Assembly (NCBI GenBank): GCA_963169455.1
Contig: CAUJDW010000040.1
Coordinates: forward strand, 1-64,000
Source: Bacteroidota bacterium
Lineage (GTDB): Bacteria > Bacteroidota > Bacteroidia > Chitinophagales > Saprospiraceae
Direction of reading: 5' to 3'
Length of the DNA: 64,000 bases
Below, one piece after another: positions 18,229-27,261 of this stretch (position 1 is its first letter; each line of letters opens with the position of its first letter). The translations under genes and the position numbers were made by a program. The notes under the pieces were generated by a model. The model made no database searches. It saw only the letters and a list, made by a program, of their open reading frames with translations, and was not told the origin of the DNA.

Positions 18229-20328
18229 ATGAGCACCTGGAGAACGACGGTCGAACACATGCCTAACCTGGTAAAATACCTGCTGGTGTTGGGGGTCGTC
18301 GTTTTCATTACTTTCCTCTTTCCCGACAGGCTGCAGTTCAAGTATGATTTTGAAAAAGGCCAGGCCTGGCGTTACGAGGACCTGCGCGCGCCTTTTGACT
18401 TTGCCATCCGCAAACCTGCCGAAATTGTAGAGGCGGAAAGGAAAAAACTGGAAGCCGGTTTTTCACCCTATTACGAACTCGACCCCGAAGTGGCCCGGGA
18501 AGAGAAAAAAAAGCTGACGGAGGCCTTCAACCAACAAATGGAAGCCGTCCGGCAGGAAGGCCAGTTCAGGGATGTTCAGGACAAACCCCATGAGTACCTC
18601 GATTTCGGGCGGCGCTTTCTCGACAACCTCTATCAGCAGGGCATCCTGCAGCTCGCCCCGGAGCACCAGGGCAAGGGCGAAGGCTTTGTGATCAATGTGA
18701 TCCGGGGCAATATGGCTCAGCCCCAGACGGTGGGCAACCTGCTCGACCTGGAAAAAGCCAGGGATTTGCTGAGCGATTCGCTGCCCTACAGCCGCCTGCG
18801 CGAGCCGGAATTTCTGTACCCCATCCTGGAAGGGCTCATCGTTCCCAACCTGCTGTACAACGATACCCTGAGCCGCCGGATACTGGAGGAGGAACAGTCC
18901 CATATTGCGGCCTTCCAGGGCAAAGTCGCAAAAGGGGAGCTGATCGCCATGAAAGGCAACACGATCACGGAGGACACTTACCAGAAGCTACTATCCTTCC
19001 GGGAACAATATCAGCAGGAGGTTTCGGCCGGGCCTTCCCGCTGGGGGGTCGTTGCCGGGTATTTCATCCTTTCCAGCCTCATCATAGGGGTCTTTCTGCT
19101 GTACGTCAAGCTTTTTGCCCAGCCTGTGTTTTCCCGGTTTAACAAGCTCATTTTCATATTGTTGTGGATAGCTATTTACAGTTATCTCGTATATGCTGTG
19201 GAGCAGGTCAGCCTGCTGAGCACCTACATGATCCCCTTCTGTATCATCACCATTCTGATCAAAACATTTTATAACGACCGCCTGGCCTTGTTTACCCATA
19301 TCGTCGTGGTATTGCTGTCCACATTCATGGCTTCGATGGGGCACGAATTCGTTTTCCTGCAGTTGCTGGCCGGCATCGTGGTGGTGTTGAGCAATATAGA
19401 CACCCGCGACTGGTCGCGCTTTTTCTACTCCATTTTCTATATTTTCCTGGCTTACGGGCTGGGCTACCTGGGCCTTTCGCTCATCCAGGAAGGGAGCTTG
19501 CAGGATGTTGACCTGCAGGTATTCGCCTGGCTGTTCCTGAGCACCTTCCTCACCCTGCTGGCCTATCCGCTCATTCCTCTGATGGAGCGCTTTTTCGGCT
19601 TCACCTCTGCCATAACACTGGTTGAACTGTCGGACCTGAACCGCCCGCTGCTGCGGGAATTGTCGCGCAAGGCCCCCGGCACCATGCAGCACAGCCTGCA
19701 GGTAGCCAACCTGTCGGAGGAAGCAGCCCGGAAGATCGGGGCGGATTCCCTGCTCGTCAAAACCGGCGCCCTGTACCACGACATCGGAAAAACGCTCAAT
19801 CCCGGGTTTTTTATCGAAAACCAGAATGCGGGCAACCCCCATGAGAACCTTTCCGACCTGGAAAGCGCCCGGGTGATCATCAGCCACGTAATGGAAGGGG
19901 TAAGGATGGCCAAAAAGGCAGGGCTTCCGAACCTGTTGATCGACTTTATCCGCTCCCACCACGGTACGACCAGGGCGGAGTTCTTTTACCGCAGGTACGC
20001 CAACCAGCATCCCGACGAGGAAGTCGATGATTCCGAATTCCGATACCCTGGCCCCCGGCCCCGCACCAAGGAAGAAACCATCCTCATGATGGCGGACTCC
20101 ATCGAGGCGGCCTCCAAGAGCCTGAAAAACCCGACGGAACAGGATATTTCCGGCCTGGTGGACAAGATCGTGGAGGGCAAGATATCCCAGGGGCAATTCG
20201 AAAACTCCCGCATGACTTTCCGCGAACTGGAAGATTGCAAGATCGTCTTCAAGCAGTTGCTCAAGTCTGTTTATCACGTTCGGATCGAATATCCGGAGGA
20301 GAAGAAGAAGCTTCCGGAGGAGCAGTAG
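18229..20328 (+). CDS. 7TM-HD family cyclic-di-AMP phosphodiesterase (PgpH-like)
   Basis: A 699-residue membrane protein. It has one N-terminal membrane segment, an extracytoplasmic 7TM-HD domain (about 40-260), a bundle of about seven membrane segments (about 275-480) and a cytoplasmic HD domain (about 490-660) with TGALYHDIGKTLNP carrying the His-Asp metal pair, then RSHHGTTRAEFF. PgpH-type proteins hydrolyse cyclic di-AMP. The start at 18229 precedes the first membrane helix; a TATATTTG -7-like element lies at 18185-18192. The 3' end overlaps the convergent DUF5522 gene by 68 bp. Confidence 0.88.
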   Translation: MSTWRTTVEHMPNLVKYLLVLGVVVFITFLFPDRLQFKYDFEKGQAWRYEDLRAPFDFAIRKPAEIVEAERKKLEAGFSPYYELDPEVAREEKKKLTEAFNQQMEAVRQEGQFRDVQDKPHEYLDFGRRFLDNLYQQGILQLAPEHQGKGEGFVINVIRGNMAQPQTVGNLLDLEKARDLLSDSLPYSRLREPEFLYPILEGLIVPNLLYNDTLSRRILEEEQSHIAAFQGKVAKGELIAMKGNTITEDTYQKLLSFREQYQQEVSAGPSRWGVVAGYFILSSLIIGVFLLYVKLFAQPVFSRFNKLIFILLWIAIYSYLVYAVEQVSLLSTYMIPFCIITILIKTFYNDRLALFTHIVVVLLSTFMASMGHEFVFLQLLAGIVVVLSNIDTRDWSRFFYSIFYIFLAYGLGYLGLSLIQEGSLQDVDLQVFAWLFLSTFLTLLAYPLIPLMERFFGFTSAITLVELSDLNRPLLRELSRKAPGTMQHSLQVANLSEEAARKIGADSLLVKTGALYHDIGKTLNPGFFIENQNAGNPHENLSDLESARVIISHVMEGVRMAKKAGLPNLLIDFIRSHHGTTRAEFFYRRYANQHPDEEVDDSEFRYPGPRPRTKEETILMMADSIEAASKSLKNPTEQDISGLVDKIVEGKISQGQFENSRMTFRELEDCKIVFKQLLKSVYHVRIEYPEEKKKLPEEQ

Positions 20329-20491
20329 CCGCCCGGCTTTTTTCGAAGCCGTAAGGGCAATGCCTGCAACCGCTCTGGCAGCAATACCCCCGCCTGAGCA
20401 GATATCGTTCCGTCAGGACGAACAGGCCGTTTTCCAGGTAATAATCTACTCCCTCAACCAATTTTTCCGTTCCCGGCATACGTCGTGTCAT
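20261..20491 (-). CDS. DUF5522-family small cysteine-rich protein
   Basis: A 76-residue protein with the family core DYYLENGLFVLTERYLLRRG followed by CCQSGCRHCPYGF, a Cys/His cluster likely to bind a metal. The function is unknown; the family is widespread in Bacteroidota. It starts at an ATG at 20491 (upstream codons do not match the family) and overlaps the end of the convergent 7TM-HD gene, so its C-terminal tail is antisense to that gene. Confidence 0.8.
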   Translation of the reverse strand: MTRRMPGTEKLVEGVDYYLENGLFVLTERYLLRRGYCCQSGCRHCPYGFEKSRAATAPPEASSSPPDIRSERDKQT

Positions 20492-20605
20492 GGATTGAGC
20501 TGGCAGAACCGCACTTTTACCTAACAAATCCCAAATTTGGCCGTCCCTTGTTATTGTGGGGCTTATTCCGGGCTCCTTTAACCTTCGCCCTGGGCTGCTA
20601 ATGGG

Positions 20606-21181
20606 CTAGCTTGCCTGCAGGGCGGGGAACCGCCGCCTGGCCCACTCGTAAGTTCCGAAGAGCAGGGCCGTATAAAAGAGGTCGCCCAGCAGGGTGTTCC
20701 AGAAAAAGGGGATGCCCGCGAAGTAGGCAGCCGACAAGCCTGCAGCCGTTTTGGGGTACATGGGGTCGGCTATCCAGGAGGCGAAGTTGGTGGCCAGGAA
20801 AAAGATGGCCGAGGCCAGCAGGCTGGCGGCGAGCAACCTGCCCGGTTTTACCTCGCGCAGCAGATAGACGCCCAGGGCGATGATGAGCCCAAACCCGAGG
20901 TAAACACCCGCTGCGAGCCGGCTGAACCAGACGAAGCCCTCGCCATAGAACTGAGGATAGAGGCGGGCGTAAAACAGGTTGTTGAGCAACAGGTCGCTCA
21001 GCCATAGGGCGGCGAAGGGGATGAGGAAGGAATAGTACTTCCTGGAAAAATAGGCTGCGCCGAACAGCCCGATAGCGCCGATCGGAGTGAAGTTGTAAGG
21101 GTGAGGCAGCAGGCGGCTGAGGGCCGCTGCGGCAATCATCAGGCTAACAATACCGAACCGGATCTGTATTTTGTTGTTCAT
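20606..21181 (-). CDS. DUF6580-like integral membrane protein
   Basis: A 191-residue protein with about five or six membrane segments. The conserved start SRLLPHPYNFTPIGAIGLFG and the WNTLLGDLFYTALLFG segment near the C-terminus match a family common in Bacteroidota that resembles small S-component transporters. The start at 21181 puts the first membrane helix directly after MNNKIQIR. No neighbour gives a substrate. Confidence 0.7.
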   Translation of the reverse strand: MNNKIQIRFGIVSLMIAAAALSRLLPHPYNFTPIGAIGLFGAAYFSRKYYSFLIPFAALWLSDLLLNNLFYARLYPQFYGEGFVWFSRLAAGVYLGFGLIIALGVYLLREVKPGRLLAASLLASAIFFLATNFASWIADPMYPKTAAGLSAAYFAGIPFFWNTLLGDLFYTALLFGTYEWARRRFPALQAS

Positions 21182-21480
21182 GACCAATGCTTTTTTCTGG
21201 TTTCTTTGGCTGGTTGCACCGCACAAAAATAAATCAATTCTGAAAAGGGCCGGCAAAAATCGGGCAATATCCTGTTGAACCCGCGAAATTCACTGGCCAG
21301 CCCATCCTTTAACAAGCAGGGCTGCCGCATTTAAAACGAGCCGTCAGCCGGATTATTCCCGGCCGGCCGCCTGAAGGCTTTCCCGGCTTAGATGCGAATG
21401 CCCTGTGATAACAAGCCGGCGGCGCGGATAGCTTGCCGAAATATTTTAGATTTGCAGTTTTAACCAAAGGAAAGCCGGCC

Positions 21481-22542
21481 ATGAAAAAAATTCTTTTGTT
21501 GTCTGCCGCGGTTTTGGCCATCGTGTTGCTGGCCCTGTCCTGCCGCAACCGGGAAGGGCGCGGCGCGGAATCCGCCCAGGCTTCGGCTTCTGCGGAGAAC
21601 GTGCTTTACCTCTATACTTTCCGCCACCTTCCTGCCGATGACACCCTATATGCGCGCTTTCGGCGCCTCACGGGCATTCAGGTCGAGCTGGTGAAAAAAG
21701 AGGCTTCCGAGCTTTTGCCCCTGTTGCGGCAGGGCGGGCTGCAGCCGCCGCCCGGGCTGGTGGTGTTGCCCGGTGTGTCCACGGCGGTTCAGGCCAAAGA
21801 AGAAGGCCTGCTGCAGTTGTATCACCTGCCCAATATAGAGTCGGCCGTGAAGGCCAAAATGCAGGATGATTTCGGCTACTGGACTGGCCTGACCATTCAG
21901 CTGCCGGTGATCGCATATACATCGGGCCGGGTAGAGCCGGAAGGGCTGGATTCCTTCTTCGATCTGGCCGATGCCCGCTGGAAGGGCCAGGTGCTCGTTC
22001 CCTCCGCTGAAGACCCTTACCTGCAATTGCTGGTAGCTTCCTTTATTCTGAACAACGGCGAGCCTGCCGCCCGGAAATGGGCCCGCGGCCTGGCCGCCAA
22101 CTTCGCCCGCCCGCCGCAGGGCGATGGGTTGGATCAACTCAAAGCGCTGGGCGCCGGGCAGGGGGGCGCCGCCATCTGTAATGCCTCCCAACTGGGCTAT
22201 CTGCGTTACCCCGACACCCACGCCGAACTGCAGCTCGCAGAGGATATCCGGCTCATTCTGCCCGTCAACGGGGAATACAACCACATCAACGCTACCTGCG
22301 CCGTCGTGCCGAAAGGCGCCGACCCGCTTAAGGCGGCTCTGCTGGTGGAGTTCCTCACCTCCGCCGACGCCCAGCAAAGCTACCCCGCGGCCGCCCATGA
22401 AAACCCCGTTAACGTGATGGGCATCCCCTCCGATTTTTTGATCGAAGAGGTCGGCGGCATCGCGGAAGACCCCGCTTCCATGAATGAGCTTGCCGGATAT
22501 AGCCGGCTCGCCCGGCAGATACTGAAGGATGCCGGATGGTGA
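21481..22542 (+). CDS. Iron(III)-type ABC transporter substrate-binding lipoprotein
   Basis: A 353-residue protein with a lipoprotein signal (KKILLLSAAVLAIVLLALSC, lipobox LSC). The mature part follows the bacterial ferric-binding fold: an N-terminal strand YLYTFRHLPADDTLYARFRRLTGIQVELV, then VLVPSAEDPYLQLL, and C-terminal ENPVNVMGIPSDFL. It is expected to bind iron or a small anion on the outer face of the inner membrane. No permease or ATPase genes are adjacent. A TAGATTTG -7-like element lies at 21447-21454. Confidence 0.8.
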   Translation: MKKILLLSAAVLAIVLLALSCRNREGRGAESAQASASAENVLYLYTFRHLPADDTLYARFRRLTGIQVELVKKEASELLPLLRQGGLQPPPGLVVLPGVSTAVQAKEEGLLQLYHLPNIESAVKAKMQDDFGYWTGLTIQLPVIAYTSGRVEPEGLDSFFDLADARWKGQVLVPSAEDPYLQLLVASFILNNGEPAARKWARGLAANFARPPQGDGLDQLKALGAGQGGAAICNASQLGYLRYPDTHAELQLAEDIRLILPVNGEYNHINATCAVVPKGADPLKAALLVEFLTSADAQQSYPAAAHENPVNVMGIPSDFLIEEVGGIAEDPASMNELAGYSRLARQILKDAGW

Positions 22543-22554
22543 GAGGAAGTGGGA

Positions 22555-22616
22555 AGTGGGAAGTGGGAAGTGGGAAGTCGGAAGTGGGAAGTCGGAAGTG
22601 GGAAGGTTTACCCGAA
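22555..22616 (+). repeat. 7-bp tandem repeat
   Basis: About eight copies of GGAAGTG/GGAAGTC in a row between the substrate-binding protein gene and the CPBP protease gene, beginning 12 bp after the stop. Similar low-complexity DNA encodes the linker of the caspase-EAD protein (about 3180-3260). Confidence 0.85.
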
Positions 22617-22681
22617 CACGAGTGCAACGAGTGGGCGGGCGGAAGTCGGGAAGGCTTCATCAAAATAATCAACCATACACC

Positions 22682-23653
22682 ATGTTTTACCAGGCTGCCC
22701 GGCGGGGCGAAAACGCATTTTTCAGGTATCTGATCACCATTGTGGGCGTTTTTATCGCGGCTGTCATTGGCCAGGTTCCGCTTGCGTTGGCCATCGGCGC
22801 GGCTGCGGCCCGGGGTGGGCTGGGGCCCGGGGCTATCGGGGAATTTCAGGAAACCATGGACTTTTCCGCCCTGGGCATAGGGCAGAACCTGGCGCTGCTG
22901 CTCGTTCTGCTGGCTTTTGTGGCGGCTTTGGGCATGCTTTACCTCTGCGTCCGCTTTCTGCACAAAAAGCGCTTCACCGATGTGCTGACGGGCCGCCCGC
23001 GGCTCGACTGGAAGCGCATCTGGTTTTCCTTCGGCTTCTGGCTGGCGCTTACCGCAGCCCTGGAGGCCGTGGGGTACTGGCTTAAGCCCGATAACTACAG
23101 CCTTCAGTTCGACCTCTGGCTTTTTCTGCCGCTGCTCGCACTGGCCCTTTTCGTATTGCCGCTGCAGACCACCTTCGAAGAGGCCATGTTCCGGGGATAC
23201 CTGATGCAGGGGCTGGGGCTGTTGTTCCGCAACCGATGGCTGCCCCTGTTGCTCACATCGCTCACTTTCGGGCTGCTGCACATCGCCAACCCGGAGGTAA
23301 AGAAGTTCGGCCTGGGGCTGATGATGCCCTATTATATCGGCTTCGGGTTGGTGATGGGGATTTGCACCCTCATGGATGAAGGCACGGAACTTGCTCTTGG
23401 TTTGCATGCCGCCACCAATATCTACGGCGCGGCAGTCGTTAGTTTTGCCGGTTCGGCACTGCAGACGCCGGCTGTTTTCCGCCTCCGGGAAGTGGATGCC
23501 GAAATGATGCTGCTGGCGGCAGTTGTTTCCGCCGGGCTTTTCCTTTTCGTGGCCGCTCAACGTTATCAGTGGCGGGACTGGGGGAAGCTGTTGCGGCCCC
23601 TGTCATTCAGCCCGGAACCCGATGAGGAGGAAAAGGACTATGAAACCGTATAG
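22682..23653 (+). CDS. CPBP-family intramembrane metalloprotease (CAAX/Abi type)
   Basis: A 323-residue protein with about seven or eight membrane segments. The three CPBP catalytic motifs are present: FEEAMFRGYL (EExxxR), LTFGLLHIAN (FxxxH) and LGLHAATN (HxxxN/B). Family members are membrane glutamyl proteases linked to prenyl-protein processing or bacteriocin immunity; the substrate here is unknown. The ATG at 22682 begins the protein after the tandem repeat. The M1 peptidase gene follows 14 bp downstream and is probably cotranscribed. Confidence 0.85.
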   Translation: MFYQAARRGENAFFRYLITIVGVFIAAVIGQVPLALAIGAAAARGGLGPGAIGEFQETMDFSALGIGQNLALLLVLLAFVAALGMLYLCVRFLHKKRFTDVLTGRPRLDWKRIWFSFGFWLALTAALEAVGYWLKPDNYSLQFDLWLFLPLLALALFVLPLQTTFEEAMFRGYLMQGLGLLFRNRWLPLLLTSLTFGLLHIANPEVKKFGLGLMMPYYIGFGLVMGICTLMDEGTELALGLHAATNIYGAAVVSFAGSALQTPAVFRLREVDAEMMLLAAVVSAGLFLFVAAQRYQWRDWGKLLRPLSFSPEPDEEEKDYETV

Positions 23654-23667
23654 AAATTGAAAATAAG

Positions 23668-25524
23668 ATGCGCATGAAAATTTTAAAAGCTCTCTTTTTT
23701 GTTATCCTTACAGCCGCGGCGGCCCAGGCTCAACCCGAACGCTGGCAACAGCGGGTAGAATACAGGATGGATATCGACTTCGATGTGAAGCGGAGCCAAT
23801 TCAGCGGAAAACAAAGCCTCACGTATTACAACAACTCGCCGGATACCCTCGGGAAGGTTTTTTACCATCTGTACTTCAATGCCTTCCAGCCCAACAGCAT
23901 GATGGACGTCCGTTCCCGGACTATTCTCGACCCCGACTCCCGGGTGGGGGGGCGCATCCAGGGCCTGAAGGAGGATGAGGCCGGCTACCACAAAATCCTT
24001 TCCCTCAAACAGGATGGCGCACCCCTGGTTTTTGAGGTTTCCGAAACCATCCTCGAAGTGGAACTGGCGAAACCCATTCTCCCCAATACGAGCGTGGTGT
24101 TCGACATGGAGTTCGAAGCCCAGGTTCCCGTGCAGATTCGCCGCTCGGGGCGCGACAATGCCGAGGGCATTGCCTATTCCATGGCGCAGTGGTACCCCAA
24201 AATGTGCGCTTACGACTATCAGGGCTGGCACGCCAACCCTTATATCGGCCGCGAATTCTACGGCGTATGGGGCGATTTTGAGGTAACCATACATATTGAC
24301 CGGGAATATATCGTGGCGGCTACGGGTTACCTGCAGAACCCCGAAGAGACAGGATACGGCTATGAAACAGAAGGTATGGAAGTGAAGCGGCCCGGGGGCA
24401 GGAAGCTAAGCTGGCGCTTTTTCGCTCCCGATGTCCACGACTTCGTCTGGGCAGCCGACCCCGATTATACCCACGATGTGCTCCGGCGGGACGATGGGCT
24501 GGTGCTCCATTTTTTCTACCAGAAGGACGAGAATACGGCTGAAAACTGGGCGCGGCTTCCCGCTATTATGGATAAAGCTTTCGACTACATCAACGAGCAA
24601 TTCGGCCCGTACCCTTACAAGCAGTATTCCTTCATCCAGGGCGGCGACGGAGGCATGGAGTACCCCATGGCCACCCTGATCACCGGCAGGCGCAACCTGG
24701 GCAGCCTGGTTGGGGTGTCCATCCACGAACTGATGCACAGCTGGTATCAGATGGTGCTGGGCTCCAACGAAAGCCTCTATGCCTGGATGGATGAAGGCTT
24801 TACCAGCTGGGCGTCCACCGATGTGAAGAACTACCTGAAGGGCAGGGGGTATATGCCCGGAAAACCAGCGGAGAATCCCTATGCTTCGGATTTTGTGGGT
24901 TACGCCAACTTTGCGCAGAGCGGCTTCGAGGAACCGCTGTCCACCCACGCCGACCACTTCGTGACGAACTCTGCCTATGGCGTGGCCGCCTATACCAAGG
25001 GCGCTATTTTCCTGGAGCAACTCCGCTACATCATCGGGGAAGCCAACTTCCGGAAAGGGATGCTGCGGTACTACCACACCTGGAAATTCAAACACCCCAA
25101 CCCCAATGATTTTATCCGGGTTATGGAAAAAGTGTCGGGCCTGGAACTGGACTGGTACCGGGAATACTGGGTCAATACCACACACACCATCGACTACGCG
25201 GTAAAGAGCCTGGATACGGCCGGCAGCCGGGCCCGGGTGGTGCTCGGGAAAGTGGGCGTAATGCCTATGCCGATCGACCTGGCCGTTGTTTTCCAGGACG
25301 GCTCCAGGGCCTATTTCAATATCCCGCTCCGGATCATGCGGGGGCATAAACCGGCGCAGGAAGGCGGGATTTCCTATACCATCCTCGAAGACTGGCCCTG
25401 GACGAACCCCACCTACGAGTTCCTGCTGGATGTTCCCCCGGCCAATATCCGGGAGGTCATCATCGACCCCGCCGGCCGCCTGGCCGATGTTAACAGGGAA
25501 AACAACTTACTGGCGAGGCCCTGA
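23668..25524 (+). CDS. Exported M1-family metallopeptidase
   Basis: A 618-residue protein with a signal peptide (KILKALFFVILTAAAAQAQ). An N-terminal beta-domain of the M1 type is followed by the GGMEYPMATLI exopeptidase-like motif and zinc site HELMHSW with downstream WMDEGFTSW (third ligand Glu). M1 enzymes remove N-terminal residues or cleave peptides. ATGs at 23668 and 23674 are equally plausible starts. It follows the CPBP gene closely. Confidence 0.9.
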   Translation: MRMKILKALFFVILTAAAAQAQPERWQQRVEYRMDIDFDVKRSQFSGKQSLTYYNNSPDTLGKVFYHLYFNAFQPNSMMDVRSRTILDPDSRVGGRIQGLKEDEAGYHKILSLKQDGAPLVFEVSETILEVELAKPILPNTSVVFDMEFEAQVPVQIRRSGRDNAEGIAYSMAQWYPKMCAYDYQGWHANPYIGREFYGVWGDFEVTIHIDREYIVAATGYLQNPEETGYGYETEGMEVKRPGGRKLSWRFFAPDVHDFVWAADPDYTHDVLRRDDGLVLHFFYQKDENTAENWARLPAIMDKAFDYINEQFGPYPYKQYSFIQGGDGGMEYPMATLITGRRNLGSLVGVSIHELMHSWYQMVLGSNESLYAWMDEGFTSWASTDVKNYLKGRGYMPGKPAENPYASDFVGYANFAQSGFEEPLSTHADHFVTNSAYGVAAYTKGAIFLEQLRYIIGEANFRKGMLRYYHTWKFKHPNPNDFIRVMEKVSGLELDWYREYWVNTTHTIDYAVKSLDTAGSRARVVLGKVGVMPMPIDLAVVFQDGSRAYFNIPLRIMRGHKPAQEGGISYTILEDWPWTNPTYEFLLDVPPANIREVIIDPAGRLADVNRENNLLARP

Positions 25525-25617
25525 TTGAGCCCGGGCTGCCCCATAAGCCCGCAGCACAGCAAAGCTCCAGTACTTGCTTTTAATTTAATTTTACTCAGCC
25601 GGAATTTTCTCAGCAAT

Positions 25618-26000
25618 ATGATCAAAAAAATTATCAAACCACCCCCGCCTTCACCGCCGGCGACGAAACCCTGATCCGGGAAGTGTTGCACCCGAAAAAT
25701 GAGGGTTTTGAACTGGGGTACAGCCTGGCCCACGCCACGCTGGAGCCCGGGCGGGCTTCCCTGCCGCATGTGCTGCTGCAGAGTTCGGAAGTTTACGTCA
25801 TCCAGGAGGGCAGGGGGCGGGCCGTCGTAGGGGGGCGGGCAGTGGATGTGGAAGCAGGCGATGTGGTGTTCATTCCGGCAGGAACCGAACAATTCATAAT
25901 CAATACGGGGGACGGGCCGCTGCTTTTCTGGTGCATCGTGTCCCCTCCCTGGAGCAGTGCGGACGAGCAGGTCGAAGCACCGGAGAAGGGGCGGAGATAA
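25618..26000 (+). CDS. Cupin-domain protein, 5' end frameshifted in an A7 tract
   Basis: A single-domain cupin of about 125 residues. The main frame is open from before 25623 and encodes TTPAFTAGDETLIREVLHP, then the cupin motifs (LPHVLLQSSEVYVIQEGRG and GDVVFIPAGTEQFIINTG). The only sensible ATG (25618) is in another frame and stops after about 18 codons. One extra A in the A7 run at 25624-25630 would join ATG-Ile-Lys-Lys to the main frame. Translation could otherwise begin at GTG 25683, losing the conserved N-terminus. The cause could be a real mutation, a phase-variable tract or a sequencing error. The ligand is unknown. Confidence 0.65.
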
Positions 26001-26037
26001 AATTCAACATACTGTCGAAAAAGGCTATTTTTGCGCC

Positions 26038-27249
26038 ATGAGAATACTTCAACTCTGCAAGAAATTTCCCTATCCGCTGAAGGATGGCGAGTCCATTGCA
26101 GTGACGACGCTCAGCAGGTCTTTGCATCATCTGGGTTGCAGGCTGAGCCTGCTTGCCATGAACACTTCCAAACATTATTTCGACATCACCAGCATTCCGG
26201 ATGCCCTCAGCCATTATGAGCAGATACTGGCTGTTGGCGTCGACAACAGGGTGAAACCCGTCGATGCCTTTCTGAACCTGTTTTCCAGCGAATCCTATCA
26301 CATTGCCCGTTTTGTTTCTCCTGCTTTTCAGCAGGAGCTGGCCCGCTTATTGCAGAGAGAAGCTTTCGACGTGATCCAGTTGGAAACCCCGTACCTGGCG
26401 CCGTACATTCCGGTTATCCGCCGGCACTCCGGCGCCGTGGTCGCCATGCGGGCCCACAACATCGAGCACGAGATATGGCAGCGGATTGCGGGCAACACCG
26501 GTTTCCTTCCCAAAAGGTGGTATCTGCAGCACCTGTCCGCCAAGCTCAGGCGCTACGAGCTGGAGCAGCTCCACGCCTATGATTTCCTTGCTCCCATCAC
26601 CCAGCGCGACCTGAATATCTTTCGCGCGCTGGGATACGATAAAAAAGCGGTGGTAACCCCTATCGGCATCGACAGCAAGCGTTACGAACCGGATTACGGT
26701 AGTTTCAGCCGCCCGCTGTCCCTTTCCTTTATCGGATCTCTGGACTGGATGCCCAACCTGGAGGGCCTGAAGTGGTTTCTGGAAGAAACCTGGGGCCTTC
26801 TGAACCGCCGTTTTCCGGCGCTGGAGCTCCACATCGCCGGCCGGAACACGCCGGCCTGGATTGGCCGCCTGCGCCTGCCCAATGTCCATGTGCATGGCGA
26901 AGTTCCGGATGCGGGCGAATTCATCAACCGGCACAGCATCATGCTGGCCCCCTTGTTGTCGGGCAGCGGCATGCGCGCCAAGATACTGGAGGGCATGGCG
27001 CTGGGCAAAGTAGTGCTGGCTACCGGCATCGGGCTGGAAGGGATTGCGGCCAGAGACCGCAGCGAAGTGCTGGTGGCCGATACGGCGGAGCAATTTGAAA
27101 ACGCCATTGCCTTCTGTTACGGCCAGGGCGCCGGGCTGGAGCAGATGGGGCGCGCCGCCCGCTTGTTCGTGGCGCAGCATTACGACAGCCTCGAAATTGC
27201 CCGCCGCCTGCTGAACGCCTATTCCACGGAAGCGGTTGAGGCCTGCTAG
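26038..27249 (+). CDS. GT4-type glycosyltransferase
   Basis: A 403-residue protein with a GT-B fold pattern. The N-terminal LCKKFPYPLKDGESIAVTTL segment, the middle VVTPIGIDSKRYEP and SFIGSLDWMPNLEGLKWFL, and a C-terminal nucleotide-sugar site SGMRAKILEGMALGKVVLAT are typical of group 1 transferases acting on surface polysaccharides. It is followed 12 bp later by a GT2 gene, so the two probably act together. A TATTTTTG element at 26026-26033 lies very close to the ATG, which would give a very short or absent leader. Confidence 0.88.
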   Translation: MRILQLCKKFPYPLKDGESIAVTTLSRSLHHLGCRLSLLAMNTSKHYFDITSIPDALSHYEQILAVGVDNRVKPVDAFLNLFSSESYHIARFVSPAFQQELARLLQREAFDVIQLETPYLAPYIPVIRRHSGAVVAMRAHNIEHEIWQRIAGNTGFLPKRWYLQHLSAKLRRYELEQLHAYDFLAPITQRDLNIFRALGYDKKAVVTPIGIDSKRYEPDYGSFSRPLSLSFIGSLDWMPNLEGLKWFLEETWGLLNRRFPALELHIAGRNTPAWIGRLRLPNVHVHGEVPDAGEFINRHSIMLAPLLSGSGMRAKILEGMALGKVVLATGIGLEGIAARDRSEVLVADTAEQFENAIAFCYGQGAGLEQMGRAARLFVAQHYDSLEIARRLLNAYSTEAVEAC

Positions 27250-27261
27250 AAAAAGTCAAGT

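Noticed and set aside
16395-18341. A 648-codon minus-strand frame antisense to the reductase and adenosyltransferase genes
   Set aside because: The plus-strand genes are well-defined families; the antisense frame has no motifs.
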